Made by a program: the position numbers and the translations under genes
DNA from: Paraburkholderia tuberum STM678
GTDB lineage: Bacteria; Pseudomonadota; Gammaproteobacteria; Burkholderiales; Burkholderiaceae
Direction of reading: 5' to 3'
Assembly (NCBI RefSeq): GCF_902833905.1
Contig: NZ_CADFGP010000011.1
Coordinates: forward strand, 62,001 to 126,000
DNA: 64,000 bases
In this document: piece by piece, positions 1-9,079 of the stretch
Layout: the number at the start of each line of letters is the position of its first letter
Numbering within the stretch: the stretch's first letter is position 1
The notes under the pieces: generated by a model
Told to the model about the DNA's origin: nothing
Database searches by the model: none
Seen by the model: the letters and a program-made list of their open reading frames with translations, nothing else

Positions 1-2
1 CG

Positions 3-566
3 CTGCTGTGCGGCGGACTGATCGCCGCATGGCTGCCGTCGGGCGCGCGCGCCGACGCCGAGGCGGGCAAGGCGAAAGCGCAGGTGTGCGTGGCCTGTCA
101 TGGGCCGATGGGCAATTCGACCAATCCGGACTATCCGATTCTGGCCGGGCAAACCGCGCGCTACCTGTATCTGGAGCTGAAGGACTTCAAGCAGGGACGG
201 CGCAGCGATCCGCGCATGTCGCCGATGGCGGCGAACCTGTCGAGCGAGGACATGCAGGACCTCGCCGACTACTTCGCCGCGCAGAAGCCCGTATCGGTGC
301 CGTTCAACGCGGATGGCGCGAGCATCGAGGCGGGCCGCAAGAAGGCCGCCGAGCTGTTGTGCACGATGTGCCACCTGGGTGGCTTTTCCGGGCAGAACGA
401 GATTCCGCGCGTCGCGGGCCAGCAGTATCAGTACATCGTCAAGCAATTGCAGGACTTCCGCTCGCATACACGCACCAACGATGCGGGCAACATGACCAGC
501 GTGACGCGTAATCTGTCCGACGACGACATCCATCATCTGGCCGCTTATATCAACAATCTGCATTAG
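3..566 (+). CDS. Di-heme c-type cytochrome (c4/c553-like), 5' truncated by the window edge
   Basis: The reading frame is open from the left edge and ends at TAG 564-566. The visible part begins inside a hydrophobic signal peptide that ends near a GARA sequence, so the protein is exported. Two CxxCH haem-binding motifs are visible, CVACH and CTMCH, about 90 residues apart, each followed by a Met-containing stretch. This matches the two-domain layout of cytochrome c4. Such proteins carry electrons between periplasmic dehydrogenases and terminal oxidases. The ankyrin gene follows after 15 bp, so the two are probably co-transcribed. The true start lies outside the window. A partner PQQ-dependent dehydrogenase upstream is possible but not visible. 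Confidence 0.85.
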   Translation: MLCGGLIAAWLPSGARADAEAGKAKAQVCVACHGPMGNSTNPDYPILAGQTARYLYLELKDFKQGRRSDPRMSPMAANLSSEDMQDLADYFAAQKPVSVPFNADGASIEAGRKKAAELLCTMCHLGGFSGQNEIPRVAGQQYQYIVKQLQDFRSHTRTNDAGNMTSVTRNLSDDDIHHLAAYINNLH

Positions 567-581
567 CACGGGGAAGACACC

Positions 582-1244
582 ATGACAGACATGTTCACTC
601 GGCAGCTTGCGGCCGCCGTTCTGCTCGCCACCGCATTCGGCGCATGGGTGCCGGCGCTCGCCCAGGACCAGGGGGAAATCAACCGCCAACTGCTCGCGGC
701 CGCGAAGGACGACGATCAGCGGTCGGTCGTCGCGGCGCTGCAGCGCGGCGCGTCGGTCGATGCGATGAACCGGATCGGCGACACCGCGCTCGTCACCGCG
801 TGCAAGAAGGGCGATACGGCGATGGCGCGCACGCTGATCGAGCGCGGCGCGAACGTGCAGCATGCGAACGCGCCGGGCGATACACCGCTGATGGCCGCTG
901 CCTACGGCGGCTTCGACGAGATCGTCGCGCTGCTGCTCGCGCATGGCGCCGAGCCGCTCGCGACCGATCGCGTCGGCAAGACCGCGATGGAATACGCAGC
1001 GGGCCAGGGGCAAACGAAGGTCGTCGGTCAGTTGCTCGATGCGGGCGTCGACGTGAACCGGACCTACAAGAACGAACTGACCGCGCTGATGTGGGCGGCG
1101 GGATACGATCGCGCGGAGACCGCCCAACTGTTGCTCGCGCGCGGCGCGAACCGGTCGTTGAAGGACAATCGCGGGATGACGGCGAAAGATATCGCGGTGC
1201 AGACGAAGTCGGAGCGCGTCGCGGGGTTGTTGTCGGCGGGTTAG
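582..1244 (+). CDS. Exported ankyrin-repeat protein
   Basis: This 220-residue protein starts with a clear Sec signal peptide of about 28 residues ending ALAQ. The rest consists of about five ankyrin repeats (recurring G-D/N-T-A-L and LL..GA patterns). GGGGAAG upstream of the ATG at 582 supports the start. Periplasmic ankyrin proteins often accompany cytochromes or catalases and act as protein-binding scaffolds, but no partner is proven here. It sits 15 bp after a di-heme cytochrome c, which suggests an operon and a role with that cytochrome. It converges on the gph gene with only 9 bp between the stop codons. Confidence 0.8.
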   Translation: MTDMFTRQLAAAVLLATAFGAWVPALAQDQGEINRQLLAAAKDDDQRSVVAALQRGASVDAMNRIGDTALVTACKKGDTAMARTLIERGANVQHANAPGDTPLMAAAYGGFDEIVALLLAHGAEPLATDRVGKTAMEYAAGQGQTKVVGQLLDAGVDVNRTYKNELTALMWAAGYDRAETAQLLLARGANRSLKDNRGMTAKDIAVQTKSERVAGLLSAG

Positions 1245-1253
1245 CGACTCGAA

Positions 1254-1940
1254 TCACGCACGCAATGCCGGCCGCGCTTGCGCCAGAATCGCCGGCAATG
1301 CCTCGAACGAATCGATCAGCGCGTCGCAGCGCGGCAGGTCGGTGCCGCTCGCGCTGCCATAGCCGTAGCTGACGATGAAGACCGGCAGACCGGCCGCGCG
1401 CGCCGCCGCGACATCGACCGATGAATCGCCGACCAGCACGCAACGTTCGGGCTCGACGTCGAGCAGCCGGCACGCGTGCCAAAGCGGCTCGGGCGACGGC
1501 TTCATGCTCGCCACGGTGTCGCCCGCGACCAGCCCGTCCAGATAAGCGGCAAGCCCCGTTTTGTCGAGCAGCGCCGCCGCCAGCGCCTGCGGCTTGTTGG
1601 TCACGCACGCGCAGCGGTACCCGTGCTGCTGCAACGCGCGCAGCCCGGCCATCACGCCAGGAAAAGCCCGACCCAGCGCCGCGTTGGTCACCGCGTAGTG
1701 CCGCTCGAACACGGCCTGCGCGTGCTCCAGTTCGACGTGCTCGCCGAGGCCCGCCGCATCCAGCGAGCGTTGCACGAGCTTGCGCACGCCGTTGCCGATG
1801 AAGCCGGTCACCCTGTCATAAGGCAGCGGCGTGGCGCCGAAGTCCGTCAGCATCAGGCCGGCAGCCGCGACGATGTCCGGCGCGGTATCGACCATCGTAC
1901 CGTCGAGATCGATCAGGACAGCGTGGTAGTCGCGGTTCAT
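1254..1940 (-). CDS. gph: Phosphoglycolate phosphatase (HAD family)
   Basis: This 228-residue HAD hydrolase has motif I DLDGTMVD near the N-terminus, motif II with T in VTNKP, and motif [16 protein letters not shown]. It matches Gph/CbbZ, which dephosphorylates the 2-phosphoglycolate made by the oxygenase reaction of RuBisCO. The start at ATG 1940 overlaps the stop of the upstream cbbY gene by four bases (ATGA), so the two are translationally coupled. In many autotrophs cbbY and cbbZ belong to the cbb operon. Here the pair lies about 30 kb from the RuBisCO genes. Confidence 0.88.
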   Translation of the reverse strand: MNRDYHAVLIDLDGTMVDTAPDIVAAAGLMLTDFGATPLPYDRVTGFIGNGVRKLVQRSLDAAGLGEHVELEHAQAVFERHYAVTNAALGRAFPGVMAGLRALQQHGYRCACVTNKPQALAAALLDKTGLAAYLDGLVAGDTVASMKPSPEPLWHACRLLDVEPERCVLVGDSSVDVAAARAAGLPVFIVSYGYGSASGTDLPRCDALIDSFEALPAILAQARPALRA

Positions 1941-2758
1941 TGCCGTGACGCGCTCGCGTTCGCCTGGTCCGCGTTCAGTGCGCCGTGCGCAGCCGAATCG
2001 GGACGACGCGTGGCGTCTTGATGCCAACGGCGCAGTGTCGCCAGATCCACCCAGCGATGCCATTCGCCGCGCACCATCGCAACGATCGGCGCGTGCGGAT
2101 CGCCGAGATGAGGCAGCACGGCCAGCGCGCCATCGAAGTCCTCGCGCGCGGTAAAAGCGCTCGGCGTGACGATGACGGGCACGCGCGCGGCGCGCGCCGC
2201 CAGCAGGCCGTTGCGCGAGTCCTCGAAGGCGAGACAGGCCGCGGGCTGCAAGCCGAGCTGTTCGAGCACGTGGCGATAGACGTCGGGGGCGGGCTTTTTT
2301 GCCGGCGTGGTGCCGGCGTCGCCGATCGCCGCGAAGCGATGGCGCCAACTGGCGCCGAAATGCGCCTGCAGCAGCGCGTCAAGGTTGGCGGGCGTCGTGG
2401 TCGTCGCAATCGCCACGCGTAGACCGGCCTCGTTCGCCTCGTCGATCAGACGCGCGATGCCGGGTCGTAGCGGCACGCCGCGCTCGCGCATGCGCTCGGT
2501 GTAGTGGCGCGTTTTCAGCGCGTGCAGCGCGTCGACGGCCTCTCGCGCTCGCGGGCCCCCGGCTTCCTCGCACTCGACCGTGCGCCAGTAATGCAGCAGA
2601 CGCTCCTTGCCGCCCGCCACTTTCAGCAAGCTGGAATAGAGCGCTTCGTCCCAGAACCAGTCGAGGCCCGCTTCGGCGAACGCGGCGTTGAATGCGTGCA
2701 GATGAGCAGTCTCGGTGTCGGCGAGCGTGCCGTCGACGTCGAAGATGAGGGCTTGCAT
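1937..2758 (-). CDS. cbbY: CbbY-type HAD phosphatase (xylulose-1,5-bisphosphate phosphatase)
   Basis: The 273-residue protein opens with [10 protein letters not shown], the HAD nucleophile motif in its CbbY form. It continues with a helical cap domain, the TTTTPAN motif II and [11 protein letters not shown] motif III/IV. In family members studied, CbbY removes xylulose-1,5-bisphosphate, a misfire product that inhibits RuBisCO, and so works with the activase CbbX, whose gene is in this window. It overlaps gph by four bases. The C-terminal ~30 residues are hydrophilic and look like a lineage-specific tail. Confidence 0.88.
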   Translation of the reverse strand: MQALIFDVDGTLADTETAHLHAFNAAFAEAGLDWFWDEALYSSLLKVAGGKERLLHYWRTVECEEAGGPRAREAVDALHALKTRHYTERMRERGVPLRPGIARLIDEANEAGLRVAIATTTTPANLDALLQAHFGASWRHRFAAIGDAGTTPAKKPAPDVYRHVLEQLGLQPAACLAFEDSRNGLLAARAARVPVIVTPSAFTAREDFDGALAVLPHLGDPHAPIVAMVRGEWHRWVDLATLRRWHQDATRRPDSAAHGALNADQANASASRQ

Positions 2759-2904
2759 CGTGCGGTCCTCGCAAGGGTGGGGTGCCGTTCAGACACGCAC
2801 CACGATAGCCGAGCCGTCCGCCGATTCAAATTCAGAGATTCTTTCGCCGCCGATAAGCGGGACTTTGTGTGCCGGCACGCACCGAACACGCACGCCGCGC
2901 CGCG

Positions 2905-3327
2905 TCATCTGCCCAACTGCGGATCGGTCACGAAGCCCAGCTTCGTCAGTCCGCCACGCTGCGCCGCCGACATCACGATCGCGACACGCTCGTACGGCAC
3001 CTTGCGATCGGCGCGCAAATGCAGCTCCGGCTGCGGCGTCGCGAGGGCGGCTTGCGCGATGCGCGCGCGCAAGGCGTCGTCGGTCACGGGCTGACCGTCC
3101 CACAGCACCGTGCCGTCCGCCTGCACCGCGACGTCCACGTGCGCGGGCTTGAGCGCTTCCGGCTGACTGCTTGCGTGCGGCAGATCGATCCTGACCGCGT
3201 GTTGCAGCGCCGGAATGGTGACGAGAAAAATGATCAGCAGTACCAGCATCACGTCGACGAGCGGCGTCATGTTGATCTCGTTCATCAAACCTTGATCGTC
3301 GTCGTCGGAGAAAGGGCTCATTGCCAT
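2905..3327 (-). CDS. exbD: ExbD/TolR-family biopolymer transport protein
   Basis: This 140-residue protein has one N-terminal membrane helix (VDVMLVLLIIFLVTIP) preceded by the conserved MNEINMTPLVD segment with the proton-path Asp, then a periplasmic domain. It is the ExbD part of the TonB energy-transducing complex. The chosen ATG at 3327 has GGAG eight bases upstream. An alternative ATG at 3321 would overlap the exbB stop (ATGA). It is the last gene of a tonB-exbB-exbD unit. The C-terminal GGLTKLGFVTDP is typical for this family. Confidence 0.9.
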   Translation of the reverse strand: MAMSPFSDDDDQGLMNEINMTPLVDVMLVLLIIFLVTIPALQHAVRIDLPHASSQPEALKPAHVDVAVQADGTVLWDGQPVTDDALRARIAQAALATPQPELHLRADRKVPYERVAIVMSAAQRGGLTKLGFVTDPQLGR

Positions 3328-4085
3328 TCGAGGTCTCCGTCGCGGTTTGCGTTCGTCGCGTTGGTGCCGCGCGGCACCACGCGCATCTGCGGCCCGGCGC
3401 TCGACGGCAACTGCGAGCCGGTCACGAAGTACGCGTGCAAGCCGTGCGCGAAGCGCTTCAGGCGCGCGACGATCGAGCGGTTCGCGCGCGTCAGGCCGTT
3501 GTAGCCGAGCACGGCGGGAATCGCGACGAAGAGCCCGAACGCCGTCATGATCAGCGACTCGCCGACCGGGCCGGCGACATGATCGATCGAGGTCTGACCG
3601 GTCTCGCCGATCACGATCAGCGCATGGTAGATGCCCCACACGGTGCCGAACAGCCCGACGAAAGGCGCGGTGCTGCCGATCGACGCGAGAATCGCGAGGC
3701 CGCTTTGCAGGCGCGCGATCGTCTCGTCCATCGTGTCCTGCAGACGCCGGGTGATCCAGTCGGACACGTCGATGCGGTCGTGCAGATGCTGCTGCGTCTG
3801 CCGATGGTGCGTCGCGGCTTCATGGCCCGCCAGCGCGAGCGCGAGCAGCGGATTGTCGTGCGCGCCCGATTCCGGATGGCCGAGGCTGCGCAGCCCGTCG
3901 TCGAAGCGGTCCGCGCTCCAGAAGCGCGCGTCGCTCCGGGTTGCGCGTCTGAGGCGGATCAGTTGCCACAGCTTCACGATGATCACCGTCCACGACAGCA
4001 CCGACATGATCACGAGCACGCTCAGAATGCCGCGCGTGACGATATCACCTGAATCCCAGACGTTTGCGAGTCCGTAGTGTTGCAT
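3318..4085 (-). CDS. exbB: ExbB/TolQ-family proton channel protein
   Basis: This 255-residue inner-membrane protein has an N-terminal helix (about residues 18-37) and two C-terminal helices with the family signature FVGLFGTVWGIYHAL and then GPVGESLIMTAFGLFVAIPAVLGYN. It forms the proton-conducting channel that, with ExbD, drives TonB. Its stop overlaps the ExbD start region, and tonB lies 58 bp upstream on the same strand. The complex would energise TonB-dependent receptors such as the one at 12.96-15.3 kb. Confidence 0.92.
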   Translation of the reverse strand: MQHYGLANVWDSGDIVTRGILSVLVIMSVLSWTVIIVKLWQLIRLRRATRSDARFWSADRFDDGLRSLGHPESGAHDNPLLALALAGHEAATHHRQTQQHLHDRIDVSDWITRRLQDTMDETIARLQSGLAILASIGSTAPFVGLFGTVWGIYHALIVIGETGQTSIDHVAGPVGESLIMTAFGLFVAIPAVLGYNGLTRANRSIVARLKRFAHGLHAYFVTGSQLPSSAGPQMRVVPRGTNATNANRDGDLEWQ

Positions 4086-4143
4086 GGCGAGTTCCTTCGT
4101 TTGGTGTCCCTGGTCTGTTTGGCGGTGCGCTCACCCTGTCGCG

Positions 4144-4896
4144 TCACTCGGTCAGTCCGAACACGAACGACTGCGAGTACGCGGCGCGCACCGGCGTGCC
4201 GTTTTCGGTGTACGGCTGGCAGGCGCCCGCATGGACGGCGGCGAGCGCCGCGTCGTCGAGCCGCGCGGAGCCGCTGCTGGTTTGCAGTCGCGCCGTTTCG
4301 ATATGCCCGCTCAGCCCGACGACGAAACGCACGATCGCTGTGCCATGCTCGCCGCGCCGCTTCGCGATGTCGGGATAGTCGGGCTTCGGAATCGAGCAGT
4401 CGACGTGCGACACGTTGCGCGGCTCGGTCGACGCGGGCACCGCCGGATGGACGGCGGAAGCCGATGCCGCCGACGGCGCGGCGGCTGTTGGCACGGCGGC
4501 TTGCGTGACGGGCTGCGCGGTGCTTTCGCGTGTCGGAGACGGTGTCGGCACAGGCTTTTCCACACTGCGCGGCACCTGCGCGCGAGGCTGCGGCGCCGGT
4601 TTGACGCGCACGGCGGGGTGCGTGACCGGCGGCGTTGGCGCCGTCGGAACGACAGCGGCGGGTGGGGGCGGCGCGGAAGGTGAAACAACCGGAGCGGGAG
4701 GCTCGGGGCTCAGCAGCGACGCGGTGATCGTGCGCGGCTCGACCGGACGCTCGACGATCCGGTTACGCGCGCTCAACGCGATGGCGAGCAGCACCAGATG
4801 CGCGGCGATCACGGCGCCCAGCACGATGGCCGCGCGACGGTAACCGGCCGCGGCATTCGTAGGGCTTCCTGGGTTCACCATGGCAACTTGCAGCAT
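4144..4896 (-). CDS. tonB: TonB energy-transducer protein
   Basis: The protein has one N-terminal membrane helix (AAIVLGAVIAAHLVLLAIAL), a long Pro/Ala-rich periplasm-spanning segment with PEPPAP and SAPPPPAA, and a C-terminal TonB domain (PDYPDIAKRRGEHGTAIVRF) ending GLTE. I chose the ATG at 4896 because GGAGGT sits seven bases upstream; ATGs at 4899 and 4917 are alternatives. It is the first gene of tonB-exbB-exbD and is divergent from the beta-propeller gene. It transmits proton-motive force to outer-membrane receptors. Confidence 0.88.
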   Translation of the reverse strand: MLQVAMVNPGSPTNAAAGYRRAAIVLGAVIAAHLVLLAIALSARNRIVERPVEPRTITASLLSPEPPAPVVSPSAPPPPAAVVPTAPTPPVTHPAVRVKPAPQPRAQVPRSVEKPVPTPSPTRESTAQPVTQAAVPTAAAPSAASASAVHPAVPASTEPRNVSHVDCSIPKPDYPDIAKRRGEHGTAIVRFVVGLSGHIETARLQTSSGSARLDDAALAAVHAGACQPYTENGTPVRAAYSQSFVFGLTE

Positions 4897-5078
4897 CATC
4901 GCCACCTCCGCGCTCATTGTCCCCCGCCGACCCCGCTTTTCAAACCCGCGCCGGCCGGCGCGAAGCAATTCGGGAAAATCTCCCGCCGATCCGCGTTGTC
5001 AAACAATCGCCCGGTGGGCTACCTTGAAACGATGACGCGAACCATCGCGGCGCCGCCATATCAACCCGGAGTACAACG

Positions 5079-6194
5079 ATGCTGGAGACACGGATTTTCC
5101 CCCGACCACCACGCCGTTCCCTCGCGCTGGCCTGCGCGCTCGTGCTGGCCGCGAGCGCCGCGCATGCCGCGGCCGCGCCGCTCGCCTACGTGACGAGTGA
5201 GAAGGCCGGCGTCGGCGTGATAGATCTCGACCAGATGACGCTCACGCAGACCTTTCCGGTCGGCGCCGGTGGCCCGCGCGGCCTGAGCCTGAACGCAGAC
5301 GGCACGCGTCTGCTGGTCGCCAACAAGAACACGAACGATCTCGCGGTGATCGACACCGCCACGGGCAAGGTGGTCCAGCGCGTGAAGATCGGCAAAAACC
5401 CTGAATATGTGCGGGTGCGCAACGGCTACGCATACGTGACCTACGAGCCCGGCGAGGACGGCGGGCCGCCGGGAGCCAAACCCGACGCGAAGGGGGACAA
5501 TAAGCCCGCAGCGAACGCGGGCAACAAGCCCGGCGCGGACGACGACGACGCGAACAAGCCGCCCGCCGAAATCGCGATCATCGATATGAAAAACTGGCAC
5601 GTGATCCGTTCGGTCACGAGCGGCCACGAAACCGAAGGCATCGAATTCTCGCGCGACGGCCAGATGATGCTGGTCACCAACGAAGGCGACGATACGGTGT
5701 CGATCTATCACACACGAACCGGCGCGCCGATCCGAACCGTGAAGCTCGCGGCGGGCGGGCGGCCGCGCGGCATCCGGCTGTCGCCTGACGGCAAGCATTA
5801 TGTTGTCACGCTGGAGTCGCTCAGCAAGTTCGTCGTGATCGACGCGCACACGTTCGAGGTAGTCAAGACCGTCGACACCAAACTCGGGCCCTATGGCGTC
5901 GCGTTCGGTCCCAACGGTCAGCGGCTTTTCGTGGCCGCCGCGCGCGACAAGGTGGTGCAGGTGTTCGACGGCCACACGTACGAACATGTCGCCGATGTGC
6001 CGGTCGGCCAGCGCTGCTGGCATTTCAGCTTCACGCCGGACGGCTCGAAGCTGATGGTCGCGTGCGGTCGCTCCGACGCGGTCTACGTGCTCGACGCGAA
6101 GAGCTATCAGCCGCTCAAGCAGATCGGCGAGCTGCCGCTCGCGTGGGGCATCGTCACGTATCCGCACAGCGACGGCTCGATCGAATCGTATTGA
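5079..6194 (+). CDS. Exported YVTN beta-propeller protein (PQQ-associated type)
   Basis: This 371-residue protein has a signal peptide ending AAHAAAA. It then shows repeated beta-propeller blades of the YVTN/lactonase type (GVIDLDQMTLTQTFPVG, LAVIDTATGKVVQRVKIG, VSIYHTRTGAPIRTVKLA, FVVIDAHTFEVVKTVD). It resembles the beta-propeller proteins that accompany PQQ-dependent catabolic clusters; their biochemical role is not settled. Between blades lies a ~35-residue low-complexity insertion rich in Gly, Pro, Lys, Asn and Asp (codons at about 5450-5565). The start follows GGAG-like sequence and is divergent from tonB. Confidence 0.8.
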   Translation: MLETRIFPRPPRRSLALACALVLAASAAHAAAAPLAYVTSEKAGVGVIDLDQMTLTQTFPVGAGGPRGLSLNADGTRLLVANKNTNDLAVIDTATGKVVQRVKIGKNPEYVRVRNGYAYVTYEPGEDGGPPGAKPDAKGDNKPAANAGNKPGADDDDANKPPAEIAIIDMKNWHVIRSVTSGHETEGIEFSRDGQMMLVTNEGDDTVSIYHTRTGAPIRTVKLAAGGRPRGIRLSPDGKHYVVTLESLSKFVVIDAHTFEVVKTVDTKLGPYGVAFGPNGQRLFVAAARDKVVQVFDGHTYEHVADVPVGQRCWHFSFTPDGSKLMVACGRSDAVYVLDAKSYQPLKQIGELPLAWGIVTYPHSDGSIESY

Positions 6195-6437
6195 GCGAAG
6201 CGGGCGAATGAGCTGTTATCGGGTCCTGCCATACCAGCACGTTCGCGCGCGGCACCGCCGCCGCGAGTGCCCGGTCGATGAACCAGAAGGTCACCGTCCC
6301 GCTAAAAATTTCCATGTCACTTGACGTTCAGATGAGATTCGTCGCATCCGCAAGCGATGCAACGAGCTCGTTCAAGAAGAAGGACTCCCTAAGTCGGCAA
6401 CCTATATAAGAGAGCAGGCGAGCCGCGGCGCAACCGA

Positions 6438-7457
6438 CTACCTTTTGATGAGCCGCCTGACGGCGAGTCGGACAGAATGCGGGAGCCTGGAAAAAGCCCC
6501 GCGGGAGAGGCGATACAAAACATATCTCGTCATCACGCGGATAATCTTCTTGTCGAGGGGCAAGGAGTTCAGCGTGGTTTTTGGAAAGACCTCATAGTCG
6601 GACGGTTGCCCAAAGCCCAAAAACATCGAGATCTGGTCATTCAACCGGGTGATGAATTCGGTGTTGACGATAATCGGCTCGGACCTTTGGATTTCGCTGT
6701 CTACCTGGAGGAAGACGCTTTTCCTGACGAAATTCTTGTTGTTGACGGGCCTCGCTCTGTGTATGCCGTATGTATTGTAGATCAGCAAGGAGCCACTGGG
6801 CATCTTGAAGCTTCTGATCGCGGACTCGTAGTTCGCTTCGATAAACTCGTCGGTATAGTCGCTATATGCCTTTTCGCCCGACCAAAGGTGAGAGCCTTCG
6901 ATATATTGAAACTCGCCATCCTCGACATCCGAGACATAAAAAATAAAGATGATTCCAGGAATATGAGCGAATGCTTTGTCAGTCTTGTTGTCGGTGTGCC
7001 ACTGCATATGGTGTCCACCATATGTTTCATAATAACGCAGCGCTTTCAGCCGGAATTCGTTGCCCAGATATCGCTCGCAGATTTTGAGCACTAACGACGA
7101 GGTGGCAAAGTTGTAGAAGGTCTTCGAAACTGCGAGAAGATTGGTCAGGTAGTACTGTTTCTCGGAGTAGACGCCGCTGATGGAGTTTTCATTCAGCCCA
7201 ATTCTCGTTTGTGTCGCGTCGCGCTCGATGGTTTTCAGCGTGTATTGCGATATCGCCGAGGGGAAGGCGTAATATCCATTTACATTTAGATCGCTGACGA
7301 TCTGATCGATGTCGACAGAGAGAAACTCACTGCAAAATAATGCTGCTTCATTTTGCTTGTCACCGGCCCGGACACGACGTGAGCTTGCCGGTGTCTCGTC
7401 GACGCTGATTTCAAGGCTGCAGCCCGAATCGTCAATATTGAGGGGCGCGCCTGCCAT
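6438..7457 (-). CDS. Phytanoyl-CoA dioxygenase (PhyH)-like Fe(II)/2-oxoglutarate oxygenase
   Basis: This 339-residue protein has the HxD iron-binding pair in MQWHTDN and a distal His in YGIHRARP, the facial triad of PhyH-type 2-oxoglutarate dioxygenases. Other family-like segments are GIIFIFYVSDVEDGEFQYIEGSHLWS and the Arg after the distal His. These enzymes hydroxylate lipids, amino acids or secondary metabolites; the substrate here is unknown. Its codons are richer in A and T than the neighbouring C1 genes, and it stands alone at the start of the accessory island, which suggests acquisition by transfer. The start is an ATG with AGGAGA-like sequence just upstream. Confidence 0.75.
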   Translation of the reverse strand: MAGAPLNIDDSGCSLEISVDETPASSRRVRAGDKQNEAALFCSEFLSVDIDQIVSDLNVNGYYAFPSAISQYTLKTIERDATQTRIGLNENSISGVYSEKQYYLTNLLAVSKTFYNFATSSLVLKICERYLGNEFRLKALRYYETYGGHHMQWHTDNKTDKAFAHIPGIIFIFYVSDVEDGEFQYIEGSHLWSGEKAYSDYTDEFIEANYESAIRSFKMPSGSLLIYNTYGIHRARPVNNKNFVRKSVFLQVDSEIQRSEPIIVNTEFITRLNDQISMFLGFGQPSDYEVFPKTTLNSLPLDKKIIRVMTRYVLYRLSRGAFSRLPHSVRLAVRRLIKR

Positions 7458-7962
7458 TGCTTTCTCCTATGGTTTTTCGACCTCTCACTGCCCGTTTGTC
7501 GAATCGAAATGGACAAATGGATGTTAGTTGCAGGGACGTCGTCGAAATCGCGGAGTCGGAAGACGACAAGATTTTGGCCAGCCGAGACCCGAGGCTGCGC
7601 CAGTTAGCGAAAAGATCACGAGCCGTGATCTCTGATCGTCTCCCGTTTGTGTGACGAGAACCGCGCCTGGCGCCGCGAAGCCGAAACCGGAGCTGCGGCA
7701 GCTGAAGAGGCACCGGCGCCTCTGTTTCATTTGCAACACTCGCGCCGCTCATGAGACGTTCATTGTGTTGCATCGACCGGTTGGATCCGCCGAGCGGAGC
7801 CGACTTTCGAATGTCCCAGCTATGGTGCGGGCGAATGACGCTTCATGGCCGCACTGAGACCGACGATCTGACATCGTCTGTCCGACCAGGTCCTACTTTC
7901 TACGCAGTAGTACCGTACGAGCCATCTGCCGCCACAGCCCGTCCCTGCTGATCAAGGATCGT
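7458..7962. other. 505-bp intergenic stretch, no gene recognised
   Basis: No reading frame here looks like a real protein; the possible frames are short, Arg/Ser-rich and lack family motifs. An inverted repeat, TGCAACAC at 7732-7739 and GTGTTGCA at 7765-7772, is the only clear structure. It may be an operator or a degraded element end. The stretch separates the PhyH-like gene from the lipoprotein operon. Confidence 0.5.
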
Positions 7963-8628
7963 TCAATCAGTGCCGTATTGAGGTGACCGTGGCCCGTAAA
8001 GCAGCCCGTTCGGCGGGCCGGCATGCAGAAGCCGATAGCTCGTCACTCCGGCAATATCGTGCCCCCTGTCCGTCAGCGAATTCGCAACCTGCTTGATCGC
8101 TGCCATGACCAGCATGCCGATCAGGCCACCGCCAGCATTGTTGTTGCCCTCATTGCTGTTGGCGCTCGCACTACCCTGCCATAGCACGTCACCGGTCTTG
8201 AGATCGACCAGCCTGGCGGACGCCGTTACTACTGTTGCACTGTCGACGACGTGGTACACGGTGCCGTACTGTGTGATCTTCGAATACAGCGCGGCGTCAG
8301 CACCGAAGATCTCCCGAAGCTTCGCGGGGGAGGTTGCCTGAATATCGGCCGGGACGGTCAGGCCGTTCTGGCGGAATGTCTCATCCATCACCGCCACTGG
8401 CACCACGTAGTAACCCGATTCGGCGAGTGGCATCGTCATCTGCGAAAGCATGCTGTTCGTCGCCTGCACGTCGGTCGTCTCGTTTTCGGGCGGTAGAACG
8501 AGGATTGAGTGCGGCCGGCTGTTCCTGAAAGCGGTGTAATCGGCATGCTTGACGGGTTGCGCACACGCAGCTAACAACGCGAACGTCGAGAGGGCAAACC
8601 AAAGTCTGAAAGAAAGGAATCTGGACAT
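7963..8628 (-). CDS. DUF799 / GNA1162-family lipoprotein
   Basis: This 221-residue protein has a lipoprotein signal with lipobox LLAAC followed by AQPVKHADYTAF. The body (SILVLPPENETTDVQATNSMLSQM, YYVVPVAVMDETFRQNG, and a C-terminal GHDIAGVTSYRLLH) matches the GNA1162/DUF799 family. These outer-membrane-anchored lipoproteins have a fold related to TolB N-terminal or transport-assembly components. It is the third gene of a csgG-like/DUF4810/DUF799 operon, with 10 bp to the gene upstream. The Gly/Asn-rich NSNEGNNNAGGG stretch is a flexible loop. Confidence 0.8.
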   Translation of the reverse strand: MSRFLSFRLWFALSTFALLAACAQPVKHADYTAFRNSRPHSILVLPPENETTDVQATNSMLSQMTMPLAESGYYVVPVAVMDETFRQNGLTVPADIQATSPAKLREIFGADAALYSKITQYGTVYHVVDSATVVTASARLVDLKTGDVLWQGSASANSNEGNNNAGGGLIGMLVMAAIKQVANSLTDRGHDIAGVTSYRLLHAGPPNGLLYGPRSPQYGTD

Positions 8629-8638
8629 GACGGCTCGC

Positions 8639-9010
8639 TTAAGGCTGTTTCGTTTTATGTTTCATCAGGAAGTCCATGTAGGTCGAGGACTCCGGAAACA
8701 GTTGCTTCTCGGACTCGAACTCCTGCATGGCCTGGGTATCGTTCCCGACACTCGCGTACAGCATGCCCAGTTGCGCATGAAATCCCGGCGGCGGCGTGTG
8801 CCCCTTGCCGCTGATGTCCTGGAGGGCCTTTTCCAGCGCATCGATCTGCTCCTGCGGAGCCTTTTCCCCCTTGAGATAGTCGTACACGGCCGGCTGGTAG
8901 CCGGTCCACTGGTAAAGCGGCTGGGGGCGGTTCGCCGCGCATCCCGTGAGGAGCATGGCTGTTGCCATTACTGGCAGACAGATTCCCCGCATCATGCGGC
9001 TATGTTTCAT
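8639..9010 (-). CDS. DUF4810 lipoprotein
   Basis: This ~123-residue lipoprotein has a signal peptide ending in the lipobox LLTGC, then PLYQWTGYQPAVYDYLKGE and a helical C-terminal region containing a GMLYASVGNDTQAMQEFESEK TPR-like helix pair, as in the DUF4810 family. The ATG at 9010 gives a normal signal length. Longer starts at 9025, 9028 and a GTG at 9079 are possible; the last abuts the csgG-like stop. It probably forms a small lipoprotein complex with its two neighbours. The function is not known. Confidence 0.75.
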   Translation of the reverse strand: MKHSRMMRGICLPVMATAMLLTGCAANRPQPLYQWTGYQPAVYDYLKGEKAPQEQIDALEKALQDISGKGHTPPPGFHAQLGMLYASVGNDTQAMQEFESEKQLFPESSTYMDFLMKHKTKQP

Positions 9011-9079
9011 CGTGAATCGCGTCATCATATTTATGGCAGATGCGGTTGAAAGTGGATGGAACGCAATGGCCCGGCACAC

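Noticed and set aside
7432..7773. 113-codon minus-strand frame between the PhyH-like gene and the lipoprotein operon
   Set aside because: No domain, no ribosome site, overlaps the start of the PhyH-like gene; composition is that of non-coding DNA.
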